A DNA stretch of 64,000 nt from Mollicutes bacterium (GCA_003552925.1 PUOX01000024.1:62001-126000); one strand, 5' to 3'. Positions 1 through 9,818 are shown, counted from the stretch's first letter. Numbers and translations: made by a program. The notes: generated by a model from the sequence alone, not told the origin.

Positions 1-1306
1 AATAGGTTGCGCAAATGTTGATGAGGTTCCATAGGTCTCTTGCGCGAATCTTGTAGTAAGTTTTGACGGGAAGACCCATTTCTTGCCACTCGCGCACATC
101 GCCGACTTCGTGCCATTTCTCGTTGTAGATGCGCTTGTTTTCTCCGGTGTAGTTGTCGATGTCGGGAAAACGAAGATGGTACATTTCGTCGTTTTCGACA
201 GCTTGCATGAAATCCTTGGTGATGGCAACGGAGATGTTGGCGCCCGAGAGGAACTCTTCGTCGTGAACTTCGTAGTGGCCGCCTTTGTTGAGACGTTCAA
301 AGGCCTTGTCGACAATGCGTTTGGAAAACCGGTTTTCGTCTTTTTTCGCTTGTTCGAGGATGTATTCGTTGATTTCAATTTCGTCTTCGTTTAAGGGGAT
401 GAATTTCAGTTTGTTTTTGGCGGATTTTTTGACTAGGGGATCGTCGATGGTGTCGATGAGGAATTGGAGGATTTTTGGGTTTTGCATTTTGGACACGATG
501 AATTCGACGATGTCGGGGTGCCAGTCGGCAAGCATGATCATTTGCGCGCCGCGCCTTGAACCGCCTTGTTCGACAAGGTGGGTCAGTTCGGAGAGGTCGT
601 TCAGCCAGCTCACGGCCCCGCTGGATTTCCCGTTGACACCTTTTGCAAGCGCATTTTTAGGCCTTAGGGTGCTGCCGTTGGTGCCCACGCCACCGCCTCG
701 GGACATGATTTCCATGACTTGTTTGCGGTGGTCGCTGATGCCTTCGCGCGAGTCGTGCATGAAAGGCATGACAAAGCAATTGAAAAATGTAACTTCGGTT
801 TGCGATCCCGCCCCGAACAAGATTCTTCCAGCGGGCACTAGGTTCAAACTCGACACCTCTTCGTAGAACCGCTGGCGGATTTCTTCGCTTTCGTCTTCGC
901 CCAAATGCGCCGAGATACGTTTGGCAATCTGCTCGAAAAACAGCTCGAGGGGTTTGTCAATCTGGCGTTTCAAACGGCGAACGCAGCCTTCGCTGTCCGC
1001 ATCTTCGGTGTTGCCGAGGTAATCCGCATCGATTTTGATGCGCACTTCGTCTTCGTCTATGCTTTCAATTGTGCCTACGCCTCTTGCGGGGAATTTCGGG
1101 TCGTCGCGGACAATGGTCAAAACAATGTCCCCTTCGCGCAAGGTTTTTAGGTTCAAGTCTTTTTGGCTGTAACGGTCGAGCATGACCAACCTTGAAACGC
1201 CGGAAAAAGACTTCTCCATGGAGTCGGTTACGGGACTCAAATGAGGGAAATGCTGTTCAATATCCCTGTTTAAACGTTCAATGAAAGTGGCATCGTATTG
1301 CTTCAT
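1..1306 (-). CDS. nrdJ: Adenosylcobalamin-dependent (class II) ribonucleotide reductase, N-terminal part, truncated by window edge
   Basis: Reverse-strand translation from ATG at 1306: MKQYDATFIERLNRDIEQHFPHLSPVTDSMEKSFSG...FNCFVMPFMHDSREGISDHRKQVMEIMSRGGGVGTNGSTLRP...; typical class II RNR; RBS GGAGG upstream. Confidence 0.85.
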   Translation of the reverse strand, partial: MKQYDATFIERLNRDIEQHFPHLSPVTDSMEKSFSGVSRLVMLDRYSQKDLNLKTLREGDIVLTIVRDDPKFPARGVGTIESIDEDEVRIKIDADYLGNTEDADSEGCVRRLKRQIDKPLELFFEQIAKRISAHLGEDESEEIRQRFYEEVSSLNLVPAGRILFGAGSQTEVTFFNCFVMPFMHDSREGISDHRKQVMEIMSRGGGVGTNGSTLRPKNALAKGVNGKSSGAVSWLNDLSELTHLVEQGGSRRGAQMIMLADWHPDIVEFIVSKMQNPKILQFLIDTIDDPLVKKSAKNKLKFIPLNEDEIEINEYILEQAKKDENRFSKRIVDKAFERLNKGGHYEVHDEEFLSGANISVAITKDFMQAVENDEMYHLRFPDIDNYTGENKRIYNEKWHEVGDVREWQEMGLPVKTYYKIRARDLWNLINICATY

Positions 1307-1540
1307 ATGCGACCCTCCGATTTTGTGATGAGTGTATCATTTAATTTTACTAATTCATAGGGGACTTGTGAAGCCTTGATTTTTTCAAGAATTTATGAAA
1401 TTAGAGCATCAAAGGAAAAAGAGGGAGAAATTTATTTCGAGATTGTTTTTCTATTCATGGTAGGATTTCATTACGCAACGTATAGGTTTATGTTATAATC
1501 AACGGTGTGAAACGCATTTTTCAGGAAGCGAGGTGAAGAC

Positions 1541-2281
1541 GTGAATCCAATCGAAACCTTTTTGGCGCAAATTTATTTGTTCGCCATTGTCGTCTTTGTG
1601 TCAAAGCCTTACGTTCATACGCATGTATACAGGGTTTTTCGGCTTGTGGCCGCTCTTTTTATCGCGGTTTTTTTCGCGCGCGTCTTCACGGGCGCTATGG
1701 TGGTTGAGTCATGGCCGCTTTTTGCGGTGCAAAGCGCTTCGCTTTTGTTGATTCTTTTCGTCGCCGTTAAACAAGAAGTCAAAAACCTGTTGATGTTGAT
1801 CGGCGTAAAAAGCGGGTTGCTGGTCTCAAACGCTATTGAGGACGAGGTCAAAGATGAACTCTTGCACAGTGTGAACTATCTTTCCCGTCATAAAATCGGC
1901 GCGTTGATCACGTTTGAGCGTTCCGATTCTTTAGAGGAGTATATAAAACATTCTTTCATTATTGATGCACCTTTGTCCAGCGAGTTGCTCTCAAGCATAT
2001 TCATACCGAACACGCCGTTGCACGACGGTGCGGTAATCATCAAAGAAAACATTATAAAAAGCGCCGGCGCTTACTTCCCTTCAAGCGATCACGCGAAAGT
2101 GCCGAAGTACCTCGGGTCCCGTCACCGTGCCGCCATCGGCATCAGCGAGAAAAGCGATTCTTTGACGATTGTCGTGAGCGAGCAAACCGGCGAAATCAGC
2201 GTGGCCATTGAAGGCTACCTCGATCAGGACATATCTAGAGAATCGTTGGTTCTGTATTTGGAAAGGTATCTGCAAAACTGA
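1541..2281 (+). CDS. cdaA: Diadenylate cyclase (c-di-AMP synthase, CdaA type)
   Basis: N-terminal TM helices, DAC domain with NTPLHDGAVII (DGA) and SRHRAAIG (RHR) motifs. Confidence 0.93.
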   Translation: MNPIETFLAQIYLFAIVVFVSKPYVHTHVYRVFRLVAALFIAVFFARVFTGAMVVESWPLFAVQSASLLLILFVAVKQEVKNLLMLIGVKSGLLVSNAIEDEVKDELLHSVNYLSRHKIGALITFERSDSLEEYIKHSFIIDAPLSSELLSSIFIPNTPLHDGAVIIKENIIKSAGAYFPSSDHAKVPKYLGSRHRAAIGISEKSDSLTIVVSEQTGEISVAIEGYLDQDISRESLVLYLERYLQN

Positions 2282-2317
2282 TGGAATCGATTATGTCGAT
2301 GAAAAGGATGCGTCGCT

Positions 2318-3469
2318 ATGTGGGAATGGTTTGACCGCTATGTGATACTGTTTATCGTATGGTTTTTGTTGGTGTTTTTGAAAAAGACAAAGGCCAAAAA
2401 AGGCGACTTTGATTTGTTTTTGTTCGTGGTCGCTTTGGCCGCCTATGTCATTTTCCACCGACTCGCCTTGGCGGAGCTTCCTTTGGAGTATTTGGAATTG
2501 TTCTACTTTGCGGGCTTTTTGTACACGCTTTTGATGTTTGACATCAAGGCTCTCTTCCGTCGCGACATGACCCGGGAGAAGTTGAAGAGTCTCCAAAAAG
2601 AACACGAAGAACTCAAGGATCGCTCCGAGCTTTTAAGAAGGAGGTTTATCGCCATGCTGGATCTCGTTGACGAGGGCATCGTGTTCCGCACCGACGACAA
2701 TCGTATGTTCGGGACTGAAAAGATGCTTTCGGTGACCGGCATGGACGACCATGAATTTTCGTACGAAGAGTTCCTTTCCCATCTTCATTCGGATGATCGA
2801 AGAGCCTATGAAGAAGCCATTTCCAAGTGTTCGAAAAAGAAACCGGAATACCAAACGCATTATCGAGTGAAAAAAGACGGCGTCTACGAGTGGGTCAAGG
2901 AGAACGGTATGCGGATGGATTACGACCGACGTACAATGTATATCGCCATCGTTCGGGGGGTGAACGTACGCCGTTATCCGAAAACCGATGTGGACATGCT
3001 TAATCGTCTAAATATAGACCAGTCTTTGCTTGAAGCGCTGCAAAAATACAACCGCAACCGAGAGCCCTACTCACTTGTGTTGTTTGAACTGGCCAACATC
3101 CCCCGCATCAACGAGAATTACGGACGCGACATCGGCGATTTGATGATGGGGAAATTCCTCAACAAGCTTGTGTATCATTTTCTGCGCGATGCGGACGTCG
3201 TTTTCCGCTTGAGCGGGATTCGTTTTGCAATGATCATCCACGACCACAGAAAATATGAGATGCTCAAGCGAGCCCTTGAACAAGGCGGCGAACTGGTCAA
3301 CTTCTCCATGTCTTTCGGCGAGGTCAAAGAAAGCGTCTACCCGTATTTTGGCATCCAGCATATCGATTACTTCGACGAACCGGTCGACGAAATACTAAGC
3401 CGCGGGCATAAAGCTTTGAACATCGCCCTTGACGACAATACCCCCGAAAACTACTTCATCATTAAATAG
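2318..3469 (+). CDS. Membrane PAS domain protein with degenerate GGDEF-like domain
   Basis: N-terminal TM helices, coiled coil, PAS-like region (HYRVKKDGVYEWVKENG), C-terminal GGDEF fold with RLSGIRFAMII in place of GGDEF. Confidence 0.7.
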   Translation: MWEWFDRYVILFIVWFLLVFLKKTKAKKGDFDLFLFVVALAAYVIFHRLALAELPLEYLELFYFAGFLYTLLMFDIKALFRRDMTREKLKSLQKEHEELKDRSELLRRRFIAMLDLVDEGIVFRTDDNRMFGTEKMLSVTGMDDHEFSYEEFLSHLHSDDRRAYEEAISKCSKKKPEYQTHYRVKKDGVYEWVKENGMRMDYDRRTMYIAIVRGVNVRRYPKTDVDMLNRLNIDQSLLEALQKYNRNREPYSLVLFELANIPRINENYGRDIGDLMMGKFLNKLVYHFLRDADVVFRLSGIRFAMIIHDHRKYEMLKRALEQGGELVNFSMSFGEVKESVYPYFGIQHIDYFDEPVDEILSRGHKALNIALDDNTPENYFIIK

Positions 3470-3480
3470 CAGGTGATACA

Positions 3481-4023
3481 ATGGACAAAAAAACATTGCG
3501 AAGACTCTTTCAAAACGAGCGCGACGCCATGGAACCACGCATACACAAGATGCTCAACTTCATGCTTATGGAGAGCTTGAAAGACGTTCTCTCGGAACAC
3601 AACATCAAACGTTTGGGCGTCTATTATCCCATTCGCGGCGAAGTGGACGTGCGCGAGCTTAAAGACATCTACGAACTTTATTATCCAAAAATTGAAGGCG
3701 ACCGCATCGTTTTCTATAAAGACACGGGCGAGTTTGAAAAAGGCCCGATGGGGACCTATGAGCCCAAAAGCGATGATAAAATCGAAAAAGACGCACTTGA
3801 TGCCGTCATCGTCCCCGGCCTCGTCTACGATTACGCCCTGTACCGATTAGGCTACGGGAAAGGGTATTATGACGGGTTTTTACGCGATTACAAGGGGCTT
3901 TCGATAGGCGTTTGTTTTGAACGCTTCCGCATGGAGGCGCTCCCCTCTCGCGAGCACGACATCCCCGTGGATTTGCTAGTTACCGACAATCAAGTCTACG
4001 AAAGCCGGCACGAAGATGTATAG
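3481..4023 (+). CDS. 5-formyltetrahydrofolate cyclo-ligase family protein
   Basis: VIVPGLVYDYALYRLGYGKGYYDGFL motif. Confidence 0.9.
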   Translation: MDKKTLRRLFQNERDAMEPRIHKMLNFMLMESLKDVLSEHNIKRLGVYYPIRGEVDVRELKDIYELYYPKIEGDRIVFYKDTGEFEKGPMGTYEPKSDDKIEKDALDAVIVPGLVYDYALYRLGYGKGYYDGFLRDYKGLSIGVCFERFRMEALPSREHDIPVDLLVTDNQVYESRHEDV

Positions 4024-4669
4024 CGTCATCGTTTTGGCCGCCGGAGAATCAAGGCGCATGGGCGCAAGCGACAACAAGGTCTTTTTTCGCCTTGGCGAAA
4101 AAAGCGTCCTAGAACGCGCCCTCTCCTGGTTTGTAGACGATAAGCAGTGCGGACAAATTGTCTTGGTCGTTCACGCGGATGAAGAAGAGCGCGTACGAAA
4201 GGCCTATAAGGCCGATGTCATCGTTGTCGGCGGAAAGTCTCGCGAAGAAAGCGTTCGAAACGCTCTTCCCCACATAGTGAACCCTTACGTCATGGTACAT
4301 GACGGCGCAAGGCCCTTCATTGGGCAAGGCACCCTTTCACGCTTGAAAAATGCTATGGCTTCGCATAGTGCCGTGACGCCCGGCGTAAAGGTCTACGACA
4401 CGCTCAAACGCGTCGAAAACGGCAAAATCGTTGAAACGATCGACCGTAAAGGCGTGGTGCGCGTCCAAACGCCCCAGGCTTTCCATACCGAAGTATTGAG
4501 AGAAGCCCACCAAATCGCTCAAGAACGAACCATCAAGGGCACATGCGACGTCAGCCTCGTTGAGGAGGCGCTGTCAGTTCAGTCGAAGGTTGTTGAAGGT
4601 GACGAGCGGAATCTCAAGCTTACAACCCCTGAACACCTTTCGCTATTGGAGATGATTGTGGATGAATAG
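4016..4669 (+). CDS. ispD: 2-C-methyl-D-erythritol 4-phosphate cytidylyltransferase
   Basis: VIVLAAGESRRMG; VMVHDGARPFI; VQTPQAF. Confidence 0.95.
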   Translation: MYSVIVLAAGESRRMGASDNKVFFRLGEKSVLERALSWFVDDKQCGQIVLVVHADEEERVRKAYKADVIVVGGKSREESVRNALPHIVNPYVMVHDGARPFIGQGTLSRLKNAMASHSAVTPGVKVYDTLKRVENGKIVETIDRKGVVRVQTPQAFHTEVLREAHQIAQERTIKGTCDVSLVEEALSVQSKVVEGDERNLKLTTPEHLSLLEMIVDE

Positions 4670-5156
4670 GATTGGACACAGCCGGGACCTTCATCGTTTG
4701 AAAGCTGGGAAATCGCTTAAATTAGGGGGATTGCAGATTCCCTCCGAAGTTTCTGCCGTGGCCCATAGCGACGGGGATTGTTTGTTGCACTCCATTGCCG
4801 AGGCTATGCTTGGAGCGTTGGCGCTTGGCGATTTGGGCACCCATTTCCCCGATACCGATTCGGCCTATGAAGGTTTTGATTCGATGCAAATGCTGAAAAA
4901 GGTTTACGAAATGGTGAAAAAGCGCAACTTTGAGCTCGTGAATGTCGACGCCACCATCCATCTGGAGGCGCCGAAGCTTGCTTCACATATTGACAAAATG
5001 CGCCAAAACATCGCGACGAATCTCGGCGTCAAAACGGAGCGAATCAGCGTCAAAGCTACGCGTGGTGAAGGGGTCGATGCAGTCGGTCGTGGCGAAGCCG
5101 TCGTTTGCGAGTGCGTCCTACTTCTCCACGAGAGACATCGAGTTGAGTATTTATGA
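4656..5156 (+). CDS. ispF: 2-C-methyl-D-erythritol 2,4-cyclodiphosphate synthase
   Basis: RIGHSRDLHRL; HSDGDCLLHSIAEAMLGALALGDLGTHFPDTD. Confidence 0.95.
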   Translation: MWMNRIGHSRDLHRLKAGKSLKLGGLQIPSEVSAVAHSDGDCLLHSIAEAMLGALALGDLGTHFPDTDSAYEGFDSMQMLKKVYEMVKKRNFELVNVDATIHLEAPKLASHIDKMRQNIATNLGVKTERISVKATRGEGVDAVGRGEAVVCECVLLLHERHRVEYL

Positions 5157-5383
5157 ACGAGCGCATTTTGTACCGTAACGACCGCCGTCATGCAATTTTG
5201 GGTGTTTGTCGCGGCATTGCCGAATTTTTGGGACTTCCGGCATGGGTTGTCCGAATACTGGCCATTTTGCTTCTGTTTTCCTCTTTCGGAGCCATGCTTG
5301 TCGCATACATTGTTTTGGCGTTGGTTTTGCCCACCAAAAGTCAATTGATTGCCGAGGGCAGGATTGTCGACGATTTTCAATAA
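5153..5383 (+). CDS. PspC domain membrane protein
   Basis: LYRNDRRHAILGVCRGIAEFLGLPAWVVRI... Confidence 0.85.
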   Translation: MNERILYRNDRRHAILGVCRGIAEFLGLPAWVVRILAILLLFSSFGAMLVAYIVLALVLPTKSQLIAEGRIVDDFQ

Positions 5384-5400
5384 GGCCAAGGAGTGTTTAT

Positions 5401-5652
5401 ATGATTGAGACCGAGTATGGAACCTTTGAACTGATCAAAGACCACAAAGAAGCGTTTGATGTGAAATCCTTCAACGAGCGTTACGTCGATTATCTCGACC
5501 AGTATGTTTATGTTGTCGGCGATGTCAGCGCCGACATGTTGCGCTTGAAAGGGTTCCACGAAAAGGACAAGGACAAGATTTTTGACTATTTGATGGAGTC
5601 CTCCACGCCGAACTCGCCTTATTTCATTTTGAAGCGTGTAAAAGACAAGTGA
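5401..5652 (+). CDS. YutD family protein
   Basis: MIETEYGTFELIKDH...YVVGDVSADMLRLKGF...YFILKR resembles YutD; the track ORF 5206..5652 contains it in frame with ATG at 5401. Confidence 0.7.
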   Translation: MIETEYGTFELIKDHKEAFDVKSFNERYVDYLDQYVYVVGDVSADMLRLKGFHEKDKDKIFDYLMESSTPNSPYFILKRVKDK

Positions 5653-5723
5653 TTTTTTTAGCGTTTTCGCCATGATTTTCTCTCATTTCATGTATAATGG
5701 CAACTGTAAGCGAGGTGTTATAC

Positions 5724-5957
5724 ATGGAAGCAAAAGAAGTCGAAAAGAAAATCATTGAAACCATTGAAAAGATTCGTCCCTACATCAACCGGGACGGTGG
5801 AGACATTAAATTTGTGAAATACGAAGATGGCATTGTGTATGTGAAGATGATGGGAGCATGCGTTGGCTGCTCGGCTTTGGATACGACACTAACCGAAGGT
5901 GTTGAAGCCATTTTGTTGGAAGAGGTTCCCGACATCATCGGCGTCGAACATATTTAA
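5724..5957 (+). CDS. NifU C-terminal domain Fe-S scaffold (YutI-like)
   Basis: PYINRDGGDIKFV...MMGACVGCSALDTTL (CxxC). Confidence 0.88.
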   Translation: MEAKEVEKKIIETIEKIRPYINRDGGDIKFVKYEDGIVYVKMMGACVGCSALDTTLTEGVEAILLEEVPDIIGVEHI

Positions 5958-5984
5958 CGAGGCTTCATCAAAGGGAGGGGTTCT

Positions 5985-6500
5985 ATGGAAAAGCCTTATA
6001 TGGACGATCGTGTCAACGACACGCGGACAAGGGACACGGTTGTAAAAAGAATGGCGGAGCGCGGCGTAACGCTTGAAGAGATTGCCGATCTTGCTTACGA
6101 CCTTCAAAGCAAGCATATCAAAAACTTGACGAAAGCTCGCTGCCTTGAGCATGTTGAACGCGTAGTGATGAAGCGCGAAGTGCAAAACGCAATCCTTACA
6201 GGGCTTGAACTGGACGTTTTGGCTGAAAAGGGCCATATGAGTGAACCCCTGCGGAGCATGCTGATGAAGGATTATGGCCTTTACGGCATCGACGAAGTTC
6301 TAGCCTTGGCGATTGTCAATGTTTACGGCTCCATAGGATTCACCAATTTCGGTTATGTAGACAAGGTGAAACCCGGTGTAATCAAGCGCATTGACGAAGC
6401 TGGGAAAGCCGCAGACCGTTGCAACACGTTTTTAGACGACATCGTAGGCGCGATTGCCGCCGCGGCCGCAAGCTCTCTTGCCCATCGATACGCCGAATAG
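5985..6500 (+). CDS. Phosphatidylglycerophosphatase A family (YutG-like)
   Basis: ERGVTLEEIADLAYDLQSKHIKNLT; GIDEVLALAIVNVYGSIGFTNFGYVDK. Confidence 0.8.
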   Translation: MEKPYMDDRVNDTRTRDTVVKRMAERGVTLEEIADLAYDLQSKHIKNLTKARCLEHVERVVMKREVQNAILTGLELDVLAEKGHMSEPLRSMLMKDYGLYGIDEVLALAIVNVYGSIGFTNFGYVDKVKPGVIKRIDEAGKAADRCNTFLDDIVGAIAAAAASSLAHRYAE

Positions 6501-6509
6501 CATCTTCAC

Positions 6510-6537
6510 CCGTCCGGAATTTCGGACGGTTTTTTTA
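6510..6537 (+). terminator. Rho-independent terminator
   Basis: CCGTCCGgaatttCGGACGG followed by T8. Confidence 0.9.
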
Positions 6538-6718
6538 TGGGAAATCGCATAAATAAGGGATGAATAATTAATGTATTTTTTGCTTAAACGGTATGGAGTA
6601 ACGTTATTCCCTGGCTTTTCTCGCAGAGAAGATATGCGTTGGACAACGCTTATTTTTTATGTTTCAATAGGCGTGAATATGGTATACTTAAAGCAGTCCT
6701 TCCGTTTGAGGTGCGACG

Positions 6719-7072
6719 ATGAAAGTCAACGACACTGTCCGGGGAAAAGTCACGGCGATTAAGTCTTACGGTGCATTTGTGGACATTGGCGGTCAAAAGG
6801 GATTGGTCCATATCTCTGAGGTCAGCGACCGTTATGTTCACTTGATAGAAGATTATTTGTCCGTTGGCAGAACCTATGCCTTCAAAGTCCTTTCTTTTGA
6901 TGACCACGGACGCCCGTATTTGAGTTATAAAGCTTTGAACAATAGAAAAAGACGCTTGCGCATTCATTTAAAAAAGGGATTCGAGCCTTTGCGCAAGCGA
7001 CTTTCCACATGGATCAGACAATACAAGGAATCCAATCGCCATCTACACGACAAGGAGGATCGCGATGATTGA
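6719..7072 (+). CDS. S1 RNA-binding domain protein (general stress protein 13/YugI-like)
   Basis: VRGKVTAIKSYGAFVDIGGQKGLVHISEVSDRYV. Confidence 0.85.
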   Translation: MKVNDTVRGKVTAIKSYGAFVDIGGQKGLVHISEVSDRYVHLIEDYLSVGRTYAFKVLSFDDHGRPYLSYKALNNRKRRLRIHLKKGFEPLRKRLSTWIRQYKESNRHLHDKEDRDD

Positions 7073-8393
7073 TGTTCGTTTAGAACACCTTTATTCCCAA
7101 TTGGGACAGGACGAGATTGATTCTTCAATGACGAAGTTGGAAGAATGCCATACATTATTGGAAGACGGAACAGGCCCCGGAAGCGAGTTTACGGGATGGT
7201 TGCGTCTTCATCAACGTATGGAACCGGTTGTCGGAACCATCAAAAAAGCCGCCCAGCGACTTGCCGAACAAAGCGATGTTGTGCTAATCATTGGAATTGG
7301 CGGGTCGTACTTAGGGGCGAAAGCCGCTTTGGAAGCTCTTAGGCCCTATTTTTCTAAGGATGGGCCGGAAATCGTCTTTATCGGCCATCATCTTTCAGGT
7401 GAATACATCGCCGACTTGTGCCGATATTTGGAAGACAAGTCGTTCTCCATCAACGTCATCAGCAAATCCGGAACCACCACCGAACCGGCGGTCGCCTTTC
7501 GCACGTTCAAGACGCTTCTTGAAAAACGGTATGGTGAAAAAGAGGCCGCTCGGCGCATTGTGGCCACGACCGATGCGCATAAGGGTGCTTTGCGAGAGCT
7601 TGCGAAGGCGAAAGGCTATGAGACTTTCGAAGTCCCCGACGACGTCGGCGGACGCTATAGCGTGTTAAGCGCGGTCGGATTGCTTCCGCTAGCGATAGGA
7701 GGCATCGATGTCGATGCGATGCTAAAAGGCGCAAAAAATGCATCCGAACGCTATCAAGAGCGCTCGTGGGCAAACCCTGTCTATAAATACGTCTTGGCGC
7801 GACAAGCCCTATACCATAAAGGCAAAACAATTGAAATGTTCGTGCATTACGAACCCAAACTGCATTTCCTCGCCGAATGGTGGAAACAACTCTTCGGCGA
7901 AAGTGAAGGAAAAGATGGGAAAGGGCTATTTGTGGCGAGCGCTGGGTTTACGACCGATCTTCATTCGCTGGGTCAATACATCCAAGATGGGCAACGATGT
8001 TTGTTTGAAACGGTTTTGAACATCAAAAACCCTGTTTCGGACTTTGAGGTGCCCTTTGACCGTGACGATTTAGACGGATTGAACTATCTCAGCAATCGGA
8101 AATATTCCGAAATCACCCAAAAAGCGATGGAGGCGACGCTTCTGGCCCATGAAGACGGCGGGGCGCCCAACATTGTCATCGATGTGGAAAGACTTGACGC
8201 CTACGCATTAGGGCATTTGTTTTACTTTTACGAATTGAGCTGCGCGCTGAGCGGATATATGCTTGGAGTCAACCCCTTTGACCAACCCGGAGTCGAAGCG
8301 TATAAGAAAAACATGTTCGCCCTTCTTGGGAAACCGGGGTTCGAAGAACTCGGAGACCGCATAAAAGAGCGTATCAAGAAAAAAACACGTTGA
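7065..8393 (+). CDS. pgi: Glucose-6-phosphate isomerase
   Basis: VLIIGIGGSYLGAKAALEAL; ISKSGTTTEPA; NPFDQPGVEAYK. Confidence 0.96.
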   Translation: MIDVRLEHLYSQLGQDEIDSSMTKLEECHTLLEDGTGPGSEFTGWLRLHQRMEPVVGTIKKAAQRLAEQSDVVLIIGIGGSYLGAKAALEALRPYFSKDGPEIVFIGHHLSGEYIADLCRYLEDKSFSINVISKSGTTTEPAVAFRTFKTLLEKRYGEKEAARRIVATTDAHKGALRELAKAKGYETFEVPDDVGGRYSVLSAVGLLPLAIGGIDVDAMLKGAKNASERYQERSWANPVYKYVLARQALYHKGKTIEMFVHYEPKLHFLAEWWKQLFGESEGKDGKGLFVASAGFTTDLHSLGQYIQDGQRCLFETVLNIKNPVSDFEVPFDRDDLDGLNYLSNRKYSEITQKAMEATLLAHEDGGAPNIVIDVERLDAYALGHLFYFYELSCALSGYMLGVNPFDQPGVEAYKKNMFALLGKPGFEELGDRIKERIKKKTR

Positions 8394-8407
8394 TTACGTG
8401 TTTTTTT
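8379..8407. terminator. Bidirectional terminator shared by convergent pgi and dagK-like genes
   Basis: AAAAAAACACGT-TGATT-ACGTGTTTTTTT, perfect 12-bp stem. Confidence 0.9.
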
Positions 8408-9275
8408 CTGTTTGGATTTGGTTTTTATCGAACACCTTGAAGGCGGCTTTCTTGCCCGTCGTCGAAACCTCGATGGTACGCGTCCCCGGCAACGTCTCTC
8501 CATCACATTGCGCGATTTGGCTTGAAAACATGGTCGCCTTGACATGCTTCGCCTTCTTGGTGAAAACGTAACGCTTGAATTTTGTGTGAAAGCCCAAATA
8601 TACACTGATGAAGATCAGCAACAGCAAAATCTTGCTGAGTCTATGGACGATGAGGACTTCGAACTCGTCCTCTTCCAGTACCGCGTTCGGTGTGAGCCTC
8701 ATGCCACCGCCAATGTATTGACCGCTGTTCACGTTGATAAGATATGCTTTCTTGAACGTATGCAGTTCGCCGTCAATGACGGCTTCCATGTATTTTGGCT
8801 TGAAGGAGATGAAGGTGCGGATTGCGTGGTAGAAATAGTTGAATTGGCTTTTGCTTTTCGATTGATTGACCTTGTGGGCGATCATGCCGTCCATGCCCAG
8901 TCCGGAGCCATTGATGAAGTATCGGCTTTTCCGGTCGTATTTCATGCGCATGACCGGTTGCGTTTTCGGTTTTTGTTGTTTCAGCGTGCGCATGAAGTCG
9001 TTGCCGGAGCCTACTCCGATTAAATAAATCTTCTGCTCCAGGTGCAGGCTGTAGGTTTGGTTGATGAACGTGTTGATGGTTCCATCGCCCCCAAGAAGCA
9101 AGAAATTTATGTCTTTAGGCCTTGACTTGATGTATTGTTCGATGTCTTTGATTTTGAGTAGGCTTTTCAAGCGAAAAGGAGCTTTGTTCGCTTTGAACAA
9201 CTCGACAATCTTTTTTGTGACTCGCTTTGCTTTTTTGTTTTTGGAAAGAGGATTATATAGTATAATATACATCAC
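8394..9275 (-). CDS. Diacylglycerol/lipid kinase family protein (YegS/DagK-like)
   Basis: ILYNPLSKNKKAKRVTKKIVELF; LLLGGDGTINTFIN; LIGVGSGNDFMRTL. Confidence 0.88.
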   Translation of the reverse strand: MMYIILYNPLSKNKKAKRVTKKIVELFKANKAPFRLKSLLKIKDIEQYIKSRPKDINFLLLGGDGTINTFINQTYSLHLEQKIYLIGVGSGNDFMRTLKQQKPKTQPVMRMKYDRKSRYFINGSGLGMDGMIAHKVNQSKSKSQFNYFYHAIRTFISFKPKYMEAVIDGELHTFKKAYLINVNSGQYIGGGMRLTPNAVLEEDEFEVLIVHRLSKILLLLIFISVYLGFHTKFKRYVFTKKAKHVKATMFSSQIAQCDGETLPGTRTIEVSTTGKKAAFKVFDKNQIQTEKNT

Positions 9276-9368
9276 AATTCATCCCTTGTCTTTGGGTAGT
9301 CCCATTATAGCACGAAAAGTGTTCATAGTGCACTTACGACAGGAAGATTTTGCAAATGAGGTGGCTTC

Positions 9369-9818
9369 ATGAAGAGAATTGTCACATTAGAAAGTTTGAA
9401 GGACACACAAATACTGGCGGAATCGCTCGCACGGCATGTAAAGCCGGGGTTCGTCCTGTGCTTGGCGGGGGACCTTGGTGCCGGGAAAACCACTTTCACG
9501 CAGTTTTTGGGGAAGTCGATGGGCATTGAAGAAACCATCAACTCTCCCACGTTCACCATCATGAAAGTGTACGAGCATTCGCCGCCCCTATACCACATTG
9601 ACGCTTACCGCCTGGAAGGGCAGGTGGGCGATTTCGAACTGGAAGAATACATCCACGATGACGGCGTAGCGGTCATCGAATGGTATCGAAACATAGAAGA
9701 GTATTTGCCGGAAGAATACTTGTCAATAGAGTTTAAATGGATTGGCGACACAAAGCGCCAATGCACCATAGAAGGGAGTGGTTCTTATGCCGACATCGCA
9801 AAAGCGCTTGGTGATTGA
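9369..9818 (+). CDS. tsaE: tRNA t6A biosynthesis ATPase TsaE
   Basis: LCLAGDLGAGKTTFTQFLGKSMGI; SPTFTIMKVYE. Confidence 0.95.
   Translation: MKRIVTLESLKDTQILAESLARHVKPGFVLCLAGDLGAGKTTFTQFLGKSMGIEETINSPTFTIMKVYEHSPPLYHIDAYRLEGQVGDFELEEYIHDDGVAVIEWYRNIEEYLPEEYLSIEFKWIGDTKRQCTIEGSGSYADIAKALGD

Noticed and set aside
1307-1540. Cobalamin riboswitch or NrdR box upstream of the B12-dependent RNR
   Set aside because: Looked for a B12-box-like or NrdR-like motif on the minus strand leader; none convincing.
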